A DNA stretch of 64,000 nucleotides from NCBI RefSeq assembly GCF_016859285.1, contig NC_053417.1, positions 11,762,706-11,826,705 of the forward strand. The letters are read 5' to 3'. The notes beneath the pieces are model-generated. The model ran no database searches and was not told the origin of the DNA. It worked only from the letters and a program-made list of their open reading frames with translations. Positions 26,298 to 39,800 of this stretch are shown piece by piece. The stretch comes from Xiphias gladius. Lineage: Eukaryota > Chordata > Actinopteri > Istiophoriformes > Xiphiidae. The stretch's first letter is position 1; each line of letters begins with the position of its first letter. Position numbers and translations under genes: made by a program.

Positions 26298-27481
26298 CAA
26301 CACGCAAAGCCATTGCTGTCACTGGATGAAGAGGTCAAATCTTATTTTTAACAGTGTAAGATGTGACATTTATGCTGATAATTCCTTGTGTCAATTAGGC
26401 CTAAACTGTCGTCTTTAAGTCAACACAGGTCAGACAAATGTCAGAAACCCAGAAATATTCTGTCACTTGCAAAAAGACAGAAGTCTGACAGAGCCCCGGC
26501 CGTTTAGCTCGGACACTTAGTCCCTCTGATCCTTTTGTCTGAGAGGGAATTCCTAAAAAATAAGTGCACGTCGCTTTAATTCTCTCAGATAAACGCAAGG
26601 GGAAAAAAAAAAAAAACAAACTTCCCATTCTTTGACTTTTCGGACATGTCCTCTGTCTGAGAGCACCCCTGGGCTCACGCTGATGGAGGATCGCACGGAG
26701 CGACCCTCCCCGGTGCGACTCAGACATTCTCAGACAGTTTTCTTAAAACATTTCCAGACAAAAGAGAAACAAAAATGGCAGCCTTATTTTTATAAGGCGG
26801 GACGCCATATTCTGCAGACCCCAAAAATTTGGGAGCATGAACAGCATGTCGTGAGGAGGGTGCCGGGGATAGGAGGTGGCCGACGCGGACACAAAGGTGT
26901 GTTTATCATGTCAAAGGCATGAATGATTGTTTACGGCGAATTGCAGGTTTGAATAGCCCGGCCTCCCCACCTCTTAAAAAAACTGACACTTCCTACAACA
27001 ACCATGCCCTGCGAAAAAAAAAAAAACCAGCACGGAAACGGACAAGATGCAGCCTCGACCCAAACACCACATCGGTTAAAACAAGCGTACCGATGCGTTA
27101 CGATCAGAAACCCGGCGGCGCACGATGCCTTGTCTCCCGAAAGACGCCGTGCCATCTTAACCAAATCTCACTTTTTTTTTTCTTTTTTTTTTTTCCTCTT
27201 TTTTTTTTTTCACATTCTGCAACTTTTGAACGAATCAAAGGACAGCAATTGCATTCTGTGCACAATGCACGCATTTGGGAGCCTATCGCTTATCGCAGAA
27301 ATGCACAGCAGTGAAGACACGAAAAGACATGCACAAATACCTTGTGTCCTGATGGCAGATATTGTCTTGCGAGTACAGCTATAATATAAAAGGTTGATGT
27401 TCTTTCTGCCTGCTTCCAGTCGGACCACCGCTTCCGGGTCGCTTTGTTCACTTCTGGGTGCCGCTGCAGGCTCAACACAGT

Positions 27482-27503
27482 ACACACACACACACGCACA
27501 CAG

Positions 27504-27532
<29 letters not shown>
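27482..27532. repeat. (CA)n microsatellite, slightly interrupted
   Basis: A CA dinucleotide run with two interruptions (CG and GA). The open frames that cross it encode only alternating Cys-Val and are not genes. Confidence 0.9.
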
Positions 27533-27534
<2 letters not shown>

Positions 27535-28849
27535 GTAATATTCTGCTAATGTTGCTGTGGATATTTACACGATGACCTACTTTATTCGCGTTTAACGGAC
27601 GGCGCCTTTCTGATGAATTTAAAAAAACATTTCTCCGGCGCGTTTTTGGATGAATTCAGCCTGCAGATCCGTAGGGTTACACTCAGATCCTGAAATAGAG
27701 ATGCCACAATGCAAAAATACTCCGTTGCAAAGAAAACGACTGCGTTCAAAATTTTTCACTTTAGTGAAATACTGACTTCTAAATTTACCCAAATATCAAA
27801 AGAAAAAGTGGTTTCCAAACGAAAATCGAGTGCTGGGTTGCCGAGGCTGCTCAAAGTGATAATGTTGGGGGTTTTAATCTGCAGATAATTATATATCTTC
27901 TGACCACGCAATCATGTCCATGTTTTATACGTGAAATCTTCAACTGCATAGAAACTGCTCAGTCAGGTAAACGTGGAGGTAGAACTACAGGAGGCTTTTT
28001 CTAAAAGGTAGCAGGGGGGAAAAGTAGGAACGGCCCCGGAACTTAAATGCACCTGCATCCCGAAGTGATGAACCAAGAGCCATATCTAAACTTCCCAGTA
28101 GTTTAGATATCTTTTGCAGTTTTACCTTCATTTAACGGGGTGGTAGTCTCATGGAGATAAAAGTCTTTTAAAAGAGACCTCGCCAAGTGGGCAGCATAAA
28201 GACATTTATTACAACAATAAACAGCCTACAGTTCCGATAACACAAACAAGCCAATACAAATGTCACACGCTTCAAAAGAGCGGAATTATATACAGTATAA
28301 AGATGCACAAACGGGCATGAGCTTCCAAAGCTGGGTGAAATTTGTTTTTAAGCTTACATACTGTAGGTATAACTACTGTGTCCACACACGGTTGAGCTAA
28401 ACATTCACAGACGATCTTTCAGCAGTATTTCACTGACCATATTTCACTGTAAAGCAGGAGTGTTATAATGCGTAGCGAGGCCCTGCTTTACATACGCACT
28501 TTGAAATGATAGTCAGCGTGTATCTTGGACATTAAAAATATTTGCTTTTCATCCACATTTAGCCCAATTTTAGCTTTTGACGTCTGGACACCTTTTGACC
28601 TCCAACCAAATCAGTTCTTACTACTATTCATACAGCGAAAAGTCATAACAGAATTGATCTCAGGGCACCTTTCATATAGAGTCAAGACCGTAGTCTTTAC
28701 AATAGCATTTGTAGAAACCCAATACTTGCCCATGTGCAAGCACTTGGTGACAGTGGCGAGGAAAAATTCCTTTGAACAGGAAAAAACAGAGCCCAGCTCA
28801 TGGTGGGCGGCCGTCTGCCTCGACTGGCTGGGTTGAGAGAGAGAGAGAG

Positions 28850-29820
28850 ATCTATAGTAATAATAATTATTATAATGATGATAATAAGACTAAGTAATAA
28901 TAATAATTGTGGCAGGGTGTGTTGAGCAGGATCATGGAGGCAGTAGGTGGTTTGCAGTCACAGATCCATACTCCGGAGACGGAAATACCTGCGGGAGAGA
29001 GGAGGATGCGAGAAAGCACAAACCTACGGGAGAGAGAAGAAGCCACGTTAGTAACGAGCACCGAAGGGATATGAACGCGTGCGGATGGAGAGGTAGAGGA
29101 GGAGAGAGGAGCGCTGTGCCTCAGGGGAAGTCCCGTGGCAGTCTGGGCCTAGAGCAGCATAACTAGGGGTTGGTTCAAGCCAAGCGTGAGCCAGCCGTAA
29201 GTACGAGCTCTATCAAGGAGGAAGGTTTTAAGCCTACTCTTAAACGGGGAGAGGGTGTCTGCCTCCCGGACCCAAACTGGAAGATGGTTCCACAGTAGCG
29301 GAGCCTGATAACTGAAGGCTCTGCCTCCCATTCTACTTTCAGAGACCCTGGGAACCACAAGAAAGCCTGAATTCTGGGAGCGCAGTGTTCTAGTGGGGGT
29401 AATAGGATACTATGAGCTCTTTAGGAAATGATGGTGTCTGAGCATTAAGGGCTTTGTAGGTGAGGGGGAGGATTTTAAATATTATTCTGTATTATAGAGT
29501 TGGCCAGTGGAAAGAAGCTAACGTGTGACAAATACGATCTCTTTTCCAAGTTCCTGTCAGTACTCGCGCTGCAGCGTTCTGGATCAGCCGGAGAGTCTTT
29601 AGAGACTCGTTCGGGCAGCCTGATAATAAGGAATTACAATAATGCATACTAGAAATAATAGATGCATCGACTAGTTTTACTGCATCTCTTTGAGACAGGA
29701 TGTGCCTGGATTTTGCAATGTAACATAGGTGAAAATTGGCCGTCCTAATTCCAGGTTTCAGTTTGAGTGTCAGAACCATGGAACAGGATTTTTGTATCAA
29801 GAAAATATGATTTCATTCTA
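28850..29820 (-). mobile_element. Degenerate LINE fragment (3' end of a reverse-transcriptase ORF)
   Basis: On the minus strand, a broken frame from 29800 to 29492 contains the SSMHYCNSLLSG and LIQNAAARVLTGT motifs. After a stop, a second frame at 29358-29149 contains FSYQAPLLWNHLPVWVREAD and FKSRLKTFLL. These resemble the C-terminal part of fish non-LTR retrotransposon proteins (L2-like, from memory). The rightmost part in plus coordinates is therefore the 5' side of the fragment. Stops and frameshifts show it is dead. A short AAT/ATT-type simple repeat at 28855-28906 sits at the 3' tail. Confidence 0.7.
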
Positions 29821-30314
29821 GAGAGTTGACTGAAACTGTTTTCAGGCAACTTTTGTTGGAAACCATTGATTAAATCAGCCCTATTCACGAATTCTAGTTT
29901 AGAGTTAAGATATCAATAGTAGACTAACTGATTCATATGTAGTAGGTAATTAATTCAGCCTGTTGTTTCGCAGTGTTACTCAGTAATAAGTTATTGTGTA
30001 TACTGGTTATGTAAAAAGTATCACACACACCGTGGTTTTTGAAGCACAGTGGAGTTTTAATTTTAATGTGTGTGTTCTAAGGCTTTTTGACAGTGAAGTA
30101 GATGTTCATGTATAATTTGATATTCTTTTTTAAATGAATATTCACCCCACTAATCAGGGATTGAGTTTTCTGTATTTGATTAATCCTCATTCTGGTACCT
30201 GCTTTATCTAAATTAGTGCCTTTGGTTTCAGTCTTTCTTATGAAGAGAAGGACAATAGAGATGCATTGAAACCACTAATGAGTCCAATATGTCCACAGTG
30301 TGCCTATGCTCCCT

Positions 30315-30317
<3 letters not shown>

Positions 30318-30380
<63 letters not shown>
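30318..30380. repeat. (CA)31 microsatellite
   Basis: An uninterrupted CA run of about 63 bases lies 500 bp upstream of the TNF-receptor start codon. A short GTGA repeat follows at about 30553-30580. Such long pure runs are usually length-polymorphic. Confidence 0.95.
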
Positions 30381-30383
<3 letters not shown>

Positions 30384-30814
30384 CACCACCGCTTACATCC
30401 AACCCCCGGTATCCAGATCATGAATTATTCCGATGTATGTCACTTGTACTTCTGTCTGAACCACATTATTATCACAGAGATTCAGTGAAAGTACAGGAAA
30501 AAATCAGGGGAAGGAACTTTGACACCAATCCTCGAGTCACCGTGAGGTTGTGTGTGTGAGTGAGTGAGTGAGTGAGTGTGTTTTAGCGGCTGTTTCCTGT
30601 TTCTGGCACCATTTCTCTGAAGACTCCAAATAACTGACGCTTCTGACCAACAAGCACGCAAACACACACACAAAAAAAGCTTTATTTGACTCAGCTTCAA
30701 TGGAAATTCACGGAAGACTAAACGTCAGAATGCCTCATGCCGTTGGTGTTGGTATCCTCTCTCGGTGATAACTGTTTTGTGATTATCTGACTTTTTTTTT
30801 TTTTTTTTTTCAAG

Positions 30815-30857
30815 AGTTAAACTAACAGCCAACTCATCTGAAGTTGGCTGTTTAACT
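30815..30857 (+). promoter_or_regulatory. Hairpin in the likely 5' UTR of the TNF-receptor gene
   Basis: Left arm 30815-30834 and right arm 30842-30857 are complementary apart from a 4-nt bulge (TAAC) in the left arm; the loop is CATCTGA. The hairpin ends 23 nt before the ATG at 30881, directly after a T tract (30792-30810). Whether it is transcribed depends on where transcription starts, which I cannot see. Confidence 0.45.
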
Positions 30858-30880
30858 TCCTCGCAGTCTACTCTTCCAAC

Positions 30881-33800
30881 ATGGACTACGTCTTAGTAAG
30901 TACTCCAATTCAGTTGTTTTATTTGGATCATCTGCATGTTGTATTTCAAGAGTGCTTTAAGTTAGTTTCTGTAAGTGGATTTTAGATCGTCGTCACTCAT
31001 CGTTACAGAAACCGTTGACACAGTATTGCTGGTGCAGTGAAAGTGACCAAACACACGCAGTGTGTCTCATTATTTGTGAGATAAGGTCAGTCGAAGGGAT
31101 TGCTTTATTTTTTTAAGAACTTTTTTGTTTTATTCCTGGGTGACTGTGAATCACATTAGATCACCTATGACTGCAAAACATCAAGGTTGTAGTATTTATG
31201 ACAGGAGACATAAAGTGATATGTGGTTGAGTGACGTGGGGAAGGTCTCCCAATTAACGGGGCTCTCTGTCATCGTCTTGCAGGTCTGGTAACAGCACGTT
31301 TAATAACCTAATAGATTTACTAACTAGTTAGTCACATTTTTGTTTAATCGATTGATTATTTCCTTGATTAATCATTTGGTCTGAAGAGTGTAGGCAAATA
31401 CCAAAAAACAGCCATCAGAGGTTCCTAGTCCATGGTGACATCGTCACGTGTCTTGCTTGGTTCGACCAACAGCCCAAAGCTCAAAGATATTCTGTTTACT
31501 ATCATAGAAGACTAAAATAAACTGAAACTTTTCACCTTTGACAGACTGAGACATCTGGATGTTTGCCATTTTTTTCAATTCTCAGTGAATGGACTAATTG
31601 TTTCTGCTCTGATACGTATATACTTAGGTGTGTCTGTGACCAAAAGATACAGGTATTTGTTTCACAATAACTTGAAAAGATCCCCAGACAAAGCTAAACA
31701 AGATATTGGGTGCTGGTTGGGAGAATTAACTCCGTAGCGCGTAGTAACACCAAGATCATTTTTTTCAAGAACTTAAATAGACACACATTGGAACACATTT
31801 GGAATTTTAAAACCTTGAAAAGGCAGAGGAAGGATGGAGGGTAGCCTCTACCAAATCATAGGTATTAGTATTGGTGTTTTGGGGGATGTAGAGCCCCCTC
31901 CATGGGCAAACATGGAAAAACACTCCTACAACCGGGTATACCTGAGCCCTCGGATCTGTGCCCTGCTGCCGCTGAGCAAGCACCATTTTACAAATACTCC
32001 TGTTGGCTCCACAGAGCAGCTGGATAGAAAAAAGCTTGGAAATTGAACCACTTGCAAAAGTGTCTGTCCACACAGCCGCATCTCCCTCCTTCATTTGCAT
32101 TAAGCTGCAGTGGCGAGGGGAAAGGGACTTACAAATATCAGAAGTGTCTTGGCAGTTAGCAATTGGTCTGTTTCATTTTTCATTTGTCATTTCTCATTTG
32201 TCATTTCTGGTTCAATATGGATCGGGCTTGGACTTCCAAGGGGGATAAGAATTGCTTAAGATGTGAGTGTGATCTTGGCACCCGCAGCTGCATGTTTGGA
32301 CAGAGGTGTTTGATACCCTTTCAGATGTATGTGGCACAGTATAACCCGACCCTCCGATGGCCACATTCAGGGTGGTGCTTGAGGACTTCAAGATCCATGC
32401 TACCGAAACTGCAGTTGTGGCCCTGTCTGTACTGCTTGCTTGACAACTAATTCTCCTCAAATGGAGGGGGGAAAAAAAAAAAAAAGCTAAAGCATATAAA
32501 ACATACCACTTACATACTTGGCTCAACCAACAGGTTTTATAAGATCTGGCAACCTTTTCTGTTCTGTTTTAAAAACTGGACAAATCTCTACTGATATGTA
32601 TGATGTTGCAATGCACTGTTTCATCAAACCTTGTCTTTTGTTTCAGGTTTTCCCGCTGATACTTGTCTTCCTTTCCAGTGGTCAGAGTTACATTAAGGTG
32701 ACAGAACAAACCAATAATTCATGTTATAAGATCTGCCCACCTGGTAAGTTATAAGAAGGAACTGTATGCATTGGCCTTGTGTTGTACACTTATAGTGAAA
32801 TTATCACATCTTAACTTATTCCTTTTCTCCTTGTCTCCACTCTGTTCCAGGATATCATAAAACTGGCAGCTGTGATGATCCAGCTGCAACTCACAAATGT
32901 GAAAAATGTGAAAATAACACATTCACAACGATAGAAAACCACTCACCGCGTTGCCGCAGGTGCAGCCCATGTAGTAGTAAGTATCTTGTTCAAATACCAT
33001 TACTTGGGTTGGCTGATAGAAACACATGTTGCCAGCTTGATGGCTGTTGTGTAAGCATTTGAACTCACATTTGACCCAAATAATAAATTGAAATGACATT
33101 TTTGGTTATTTAAATGAAAATATGATGCTATTTGTTGCAGTTAACGTGTCCCTTTTCTTGCCATTCTGATGAAGTGTAAAAAATTAAATAGCAAAAAACA
33201 TAAGACAATGATAGTATGTAGAACATCATATGTCGCTATTCACTGGTAGAGTATAGCAGGTTGAAGCTCTATATCGAAGATTAGACACTTTGTTCCAAAA
33301 ATGCAGAATGGGAATTCATGCACTGAGTGGCATACCCATTTTAACTTCAGCTTAACATCAGGTTAAAAGGGATCGTTTCTTAAAGGTTATTGAACTGGTT
33401 TTGCATACATTTTGGTGTAGAATTAAGAAATTAGTGTTTGTGCCAACTGAAGCAATGTGTAAATGGATGAAAATGACCCTGCAGTAAAGCCTTCCCCATC
33501 TTTATTGTATAGCATGAAATCCTGTGGGCGCCTTTTGCCAGGGCTGTAAGTTAATGCTGTGGATTGAGACAGAAACACTGTGTTTTGAATTTTCCTCAGA
33601 TGATGAACAGGTAGCAAAGCCCTGCTCCTTTAATAAGGATGTGTTATGTGAGTGTAAAAAAGGATACTACTACCAGTACAATGGAAAGTCTGACTCCAGA
33701 TATAAGTACTGCGTGCCATGCCCATGTCCAATTTGTAAAGGTAAGTGAAGTCAAAGGGAGTGAAATATATAAATGTGTATATATGTATATGGATATGGAT

Positions 33801-36800
33801 ATAAACACTGTCAGTAGGAGGCCATATAGTGCCCATAATCGCCCTCATATTTTTTTTTCAGATCCTAATAGTCCTGAATACAAAACGGAGTGCCAGACCT
33901 GCCAAAGGTGGGAGATCCTTTTTTTTTTTTTTTTTTTTTTTGCTGTGACAGAGTGGAGAGCGGGGGAGGGTCTTTTCCTCAGTGTATTAAAATTGGCACT
34001 TTTTTTTTTTGGATGATATATTATCATCACTATCTCTTTACCTTTTTTTAAAATATCTTTCTGTTTTTTCATTGTTACTGTATTTACCTTGCTCTGTGTA
34101 GTATTTCCTAGGATAATTGCTTCCTTTTTGAATAATTATACGATGTATTCTGTGTACATTTTCTGATGTAGTTGTAGATTCAATATGTTTTAGATCCAAT
34201 ATTTTTTCTATTTCAGTTGGAGAGGTTCTTTTATGTTCTCTGTCATCTGATTATTATTAGTGTGGCAGCAGAGATATTTTGATTATGCTGATTACAACCA
34301 GAGTAGTGAGTGTGTTTTTGCATATACTGTGTATCGCCTTTTCTGCAAGGTTCACTTGACCAAGTCTGATGAAAACTTCTGTGAGGTTGAGACTAACCCT
34401 GAAATAATTAATCGATTACTCTATTAGTCTATTGGCAGAAAATTAATCTGCAACAATTCTTATAATCAATTGTTTCAGCAGTTTAATCCAGCAAAAATGG
34501 CAACTATTTGTTGACTCCGACTTCTGAAAAGTTGGGGGATTTTCTTCTTTCGTGTATGAATTTCTTTGGGTTTTTGACTGTTGGGTGGACAAAACAAGAC
34601 ACTTGAGGGTATTTTCATAGACATGAAGAACTTGTCTATTAGACTTAATCCAAAAAGGTCAACTCAAGCCCGGTTTGATTTACAGTCAGTGTACGTGCTG
34701 ACTTGTCGTTACAGAGGAGGAAATCTCTGTGGTTTTACCGAGGCCCTGCGCTAACTGTGCTGAAACTGTTAATTGTGGCTGTGGGTTGTAAAAGTCTCAA
34801 CGCCAAGGCAGTTTTGTTAAAACTGTTAGTGTAGCCGTACTAATAAAATACTGTAAATGTGCCTACAAATTTCCTCTTTTGCTTTAAAAAAAAAAAACAC
34901 ATTAAAGAACTTGTTCAAAATTTACGTCTTAAAACAATAATAAGGCGTCCATATGAATAATTAAACAGTCTTTGCATGATGTAATGACTCCTGTTGTTCA
35001 ATCTGGCTATTAAAAGAACCCTTTCGATCGTGATTTCAGTGTAAGTGATGGACGACAAAATCCAGTCCTCTCTCTGCAAATCAGAAATTTAGCTGAAGCT
35101 GATATGTGGGGCTTCAGCAAGGTATCATCCAAAGAGTGAATTGTATTGTAAAGAGAATGTAATGTTTGAAGATATCAACTTGATTTGACAAACTCTCACT
35201 GCTGAAATCTCATATTAGCTTCACAACAATCAACTTTGGAATTCATTTTTACACGATAGTACATTTTGTCCCCCATCACTTGCACTTAAATCACATCAGA
35301 AGGGGATCTTTTAGTGGCCAACATGAACAAGAGAAATGATCACAGCAAGCAAAACGTAAATTTTATTGTTTGGCTAAATATGTTGTAAAATTCCACTGTT
35401 GTCCACATTCTTCTTCCTTTCTTTCAGGGAGCAGTGTGTGAATAACACAGAATGCAAGAAGAGATGTATGGCAACTAAACTTCCACCTCCAATTACGGCT
35501 ACATCTGCAACTACGATAACTAAATGTATGAATGTTACAGCAGCAACAACTACACCTTCAAATGAAACTTTGAATCTACATAAAACTAAGAGTAAGATTT
35601 AACTATATACTGTACTTTAATAAGTAAAGTGACAGAAAAACTCACAAATGTACTTTGCACCCACACTAGCTGTGGATATTAGTAAGTTCAACAGAGCCTT
35701 ATTGCTTCCTCTTTTTGGTTATCGGGAAGATTATTCATCTCTTCATCATCATCACAGGTTTTCAGACAAACATTCCTTTGTGTTAGACCTGATGGAGTGG
35801 TGGCGTTACGACAGTTTTTTGTTTTTTTTTCTGTCCACTGCAGTGGACAATATCTCCTGGCATTATCTCAAGGTGGTTGCGCTGATATTTGTGGTGTTCT
35901 TTGGGCTCCTGCTGTTCTACATCAGGAGATATCCAGGAAACCCAAACTGTCATCCCTGCTGGAGCACGAACAAAGGCATGGAACCACATGCCAAGGACCC
36001 CAAATTCAACGGTAACCAGTGTAACCAATGTAAATAAGTACATTTACTCAAGCGCTCTACTAAATTAAAATTTTGAGGTTCTTGTAATTTACTTGAGTAC
36101 TTTTATTTTATACAATTTACAGTATACCTCTACTTCACTATATTTCAGAGGCACATATTGTACCTTTCACTCCATTACATTAATATGACAGTTTAAGTTA
36201 CAAGAAATTCATATTTTAAATAGAACATTTGATTAGCCTGTAAATATGACACAGTGTTATATCTTAAGCTTCACTACTGTATATCAAATAGTTGAAACTA
36301 CACATACATTCCTACTCATTAGTGCATCAGTTATAATAATCCACTATTATAATTTACATTTATAATCTTTTAATACCTTCAGGAGCCATTCTACCTGCAA
36401 ATGAGTACTTTTACTCCGATAACTTTAAGTACAATTTTGCTGCTATATTTTGAATACAGGGCTTTTACTTGCAGTGGAGTGTTTTAAAATGCTGGTATTG
36501 CTATTTTTCTTAACCCCTATCTGTAATAACTGTTTTGGGCCTATTTCCACCAGTTATTACATACCTCTATTTAATTTTTAATACCTTCACATCTAAACAT
36601 CACAGAAACATGATTAATGGCTTAAACTAAAGAAGAAACTAATACCATTAATATATAAGCATAGATTGCTTCTTTTATGTAGCTCCATAAAAATATAGGA
36701 CATTGAATACACAGGTTTATTTGGAAAAAAAGATTTTTTTTTTGTTTTACAGTAAACTTTTTTTTTTTTTTTATCTACGTGATGTAGATATGTATGTGTC

Positions 36801-39800
36801 CAAAATCAGATCTGAGTACTTTTTCCGCCTCTGACAGTAACATGAGTAGCCACATACAGGTGCTTCAGTCTTTAACTTCATAGAAATATGAGATGTATAA
36901 AATTAAGTAAAGAAATACTTTAGATACAGTCATTTTTGTGTAGTGTTTTTTTTTTTTTTCACACAGCATTTGCTGAAGATAAACTTTCATGTATGAGTCC
37001 TGACACAGTCAAATTGTGTGTATAATAGGCAAGTTAAAGAGACAGTCTTTCTGGTATTAAGCAAAAATGATTGCTTCACAGCAACTCAATTGAGTGTCTT
37101 TTTTTTTTTTTTTTTTTCTCAACTGAATGTGTTCAAGCAGGAAGCTTACTGATGGTATCTTCTTTCCTCCTAAACAGAGCAAAGAAGTCAGCAAAACAGC
37201 AGCCTGGCCACGCTGGTTTGTGTTCAGTTTCATGCACTATGTGTCCTTCTGAGATAGAACTCTAGCTTGGAGCAGTAGTGTAGGTGGACAGTCAGACGGC
37301 CTTGTGAAAAAAACAAAAAACCTGTAAAGGTCAATTAGAGCAAAGGTGAACTGTTGATCACACTTTGTAGTCAAAATGAACCGAAGCTGTCATAAATTAT
37401 CAAGATGACTTACTGGTGTTTGAGAAAAGGTTGACAGATTTGACTTATTACTAACATTTGAAAGATTTGGCTGCGACAAAGACATTTACCTCTTCTTCTT
37501 TTTCTTTTTTCTTTTTTTATCTTTTCAAGACCTATGATATATATGAGGAAACTCCCATGATGCAACTCAGTCACAGTCCAGCCACACCACAATGTCCAGC
37601 CCCTATCAGTACCCTTCTGCCAAATGCTGAAAACCAAGGTAAGATTCAGTATTTGACTCCAATCTACAATACACTGCCTAGGTTGGACTTTTTCAATATA
37701 TCGATGTATGGATAGCCAATAAATGGAAACTTTAGAGACATGTGATTGCGGATGTTTTTCCTAAAACATCAGTAGACTATAGAAGCAGTCATATGCTTGT
37801 ATGATAAAGCCGTGTCACAAAGGTAAAGATTTAAGAGATCTTCAGCACAAGCTTGGATTGCATTGTGGTATAAAACAAACTTAAATTAAGTGAGACATGG
37901 CATATTAAAACGGGCCTGAGGGGCTAACCATGGATTGTAGCTATCTATTGATTATCAAATTGGGTAGTAACTATGTGACATTTTGCACTCATCTGCACTT
38001 ATTCAGCTTCCCCTCACCCTTTATAATGGAAGATCAGACGTCATCTCATGATAGTGTTACTGCTACTACTATTGCCACAATAACTACTACTAACAATTAT
38101 GGTAATAGAGTCATAGGATAATAATAGAGAAGGAACGCAGGTCTCAAAGGCAGCTTGGAGGTGTTACAATCTATTCTGAATCAGGCTGTAATGAAATCAT
38201 CTCTCGATGAGTGGAGCATTTTTTGGTACTGTGATGTGAAGCCAGACTCATATTATCAAAGAAACACTGTAGGGACTATTTTCTCAACATGTCTGTGAAG
38301 ATTCTCAGTCATCCAGGTCATGGTCATCCATGGGCAACTGTAAGCCCCGATGCCCTTGATTCAACTTATCTCGGATACCTTCTCCACAACTGTTAAAAAA
38401 AAAAAAATGTGAATGCGAAAGATAGGGTCAAGTCAAGCCCCTTTTTCCAACAATGTTTATGAAATAAATTTTTTGAAATGGGCTAGAACTGCCCCAGAAT
38501 CAAAGAGGAACTGGTGATTTCAAAAAAACTTTCTGATATTAGAAACTTTGTGGTCCGAAAAGATATGTCATCACTGAAAGTCTTAATTACAAAAACTGGA
38601 AATAAAGTGATGTCATGGGTTCATGGAGGACAACTTGATTATCGAGTCAAGAAATTTGAGAAAGATTGGGTACATTTATTTTAGGGAATAATACACTTAA
38701 ATGTCTGAGGTCACATCTCACTCCCATTTGGTCACTTGGGGGTAGAAAAAATAGACTCAACAGCATGAGCACAAGAACAAATCCCTCAGTGTTGATATCG
38801 TTTAAAGACTTTAACATAAAACCATAAAAAGTTTGTTTTCTTCTGCACAGATAGTGTATTTTTCTGTTGTGCTCTATGTCACAAAGTTGCCGCTGCAAAT
38901 TTTCAAGTCACACTGCATTTCTTATGAGATTATGTATATTTAGACATGAAATAGAGTTTTTTTTATGGAACAGTGCTTTTCAGTTATCAATTCTTCACAA
39001 TAATCGTTGTGATGTATTGACAACTGGATGAGAGAAGCCAAAGTATCTGTATGTGAAAACACATTATAAACTCTTTACTTTCATGTTTAGATAAACTTTG
39101 ACATCGTGTGAAGTGAACCTCGAATCTTTTTTTTTTAAACATGATATCTATAGCATGCAAGAGTCCTCAGTCAGAGTTCAAAGTTTCTAGGAAAACTGGT
39201 AGCGGTCTACAAGGTTTGAGTTTCCGCCAGATGCAGAGAGTTATTTTTACAATAAATAGTTCAAAGAGTAGCGTGGAGCAAAATGCTTTCATGATCAGTC
39301 ACAAACACGTTTGAGGTACACATTATTAGAAGGTAGACAATGGGTCATCACCCACTCCAGAGTAAGCCTCTTATGTGGGAAAATTAGATTTTTAAAAATT
39401 AAACTAGTAGAAAGAGAGGGGCTAGGTTGGTAAATTCACATTATAAAACTGGAATTTTAACTTGAATGAAACAGGCAAGGACTTCAAACAAACTAGAAAT
39501 CCCAGCATCAACATTAGAGCAGCATTACTTGTATTTGAAGTATTTAAGATTAAACTCTAACATCACCTGTACAGGATTTAGTGCCTTGCTTAATGACACT
39601 GTAGCAGAGGGGATGCATGCATACACAAAGACTTGAGCTTGTCTGATTGTCTGGTTAAAAAGTGACATCTTTTCGTATTATGCAGCTAGACCCAAATGTG
39701 TTGTGAAGAAAAAATGAAAAAATGCCGTGGTGATACTTTCCCCAGTGTGATTAATGGTGCACCGCAGTCTAATGCTGCGGTGTTTTCACACACATAATAA

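Larger units (their letters stand above)
24960..28850. other. znf362 upstream region: 5' UTR introns and promoter, no coding exon
   Basis: The acceptor directly before the znf362 ATG shows that at least one non-coding exon lies here. I could not fix it. One candidate minus-strand donor is near 27340, downstream of ETS-like CCGGAAGC at about 27429-27436 and close to the CA repeat. Other content: a foldback palindrome (25974-26158), a GTTT repeat (26162-26186), an AAT repeat (about 26260-26294), T-rich runs at 27171-27210 and a CA repeat at 27482-27532. The 26.0-27.5 kb part is richer in CpG than its surroundings, consistent with a promoter. Nothing codes for a recognisable protein. Confidence 0.4.

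Noticed and set aside
26919-27314. 131-codon frame with Lys- and Phe-rich runs upstream of znf362
   Set aside because: It is produced by A and T tracts in GC-rich DNA; no family resemblance.
30266-30559. Frame with a long Thr-His repeat
   Set aside because: It is only the translation of the CA microsatellite.
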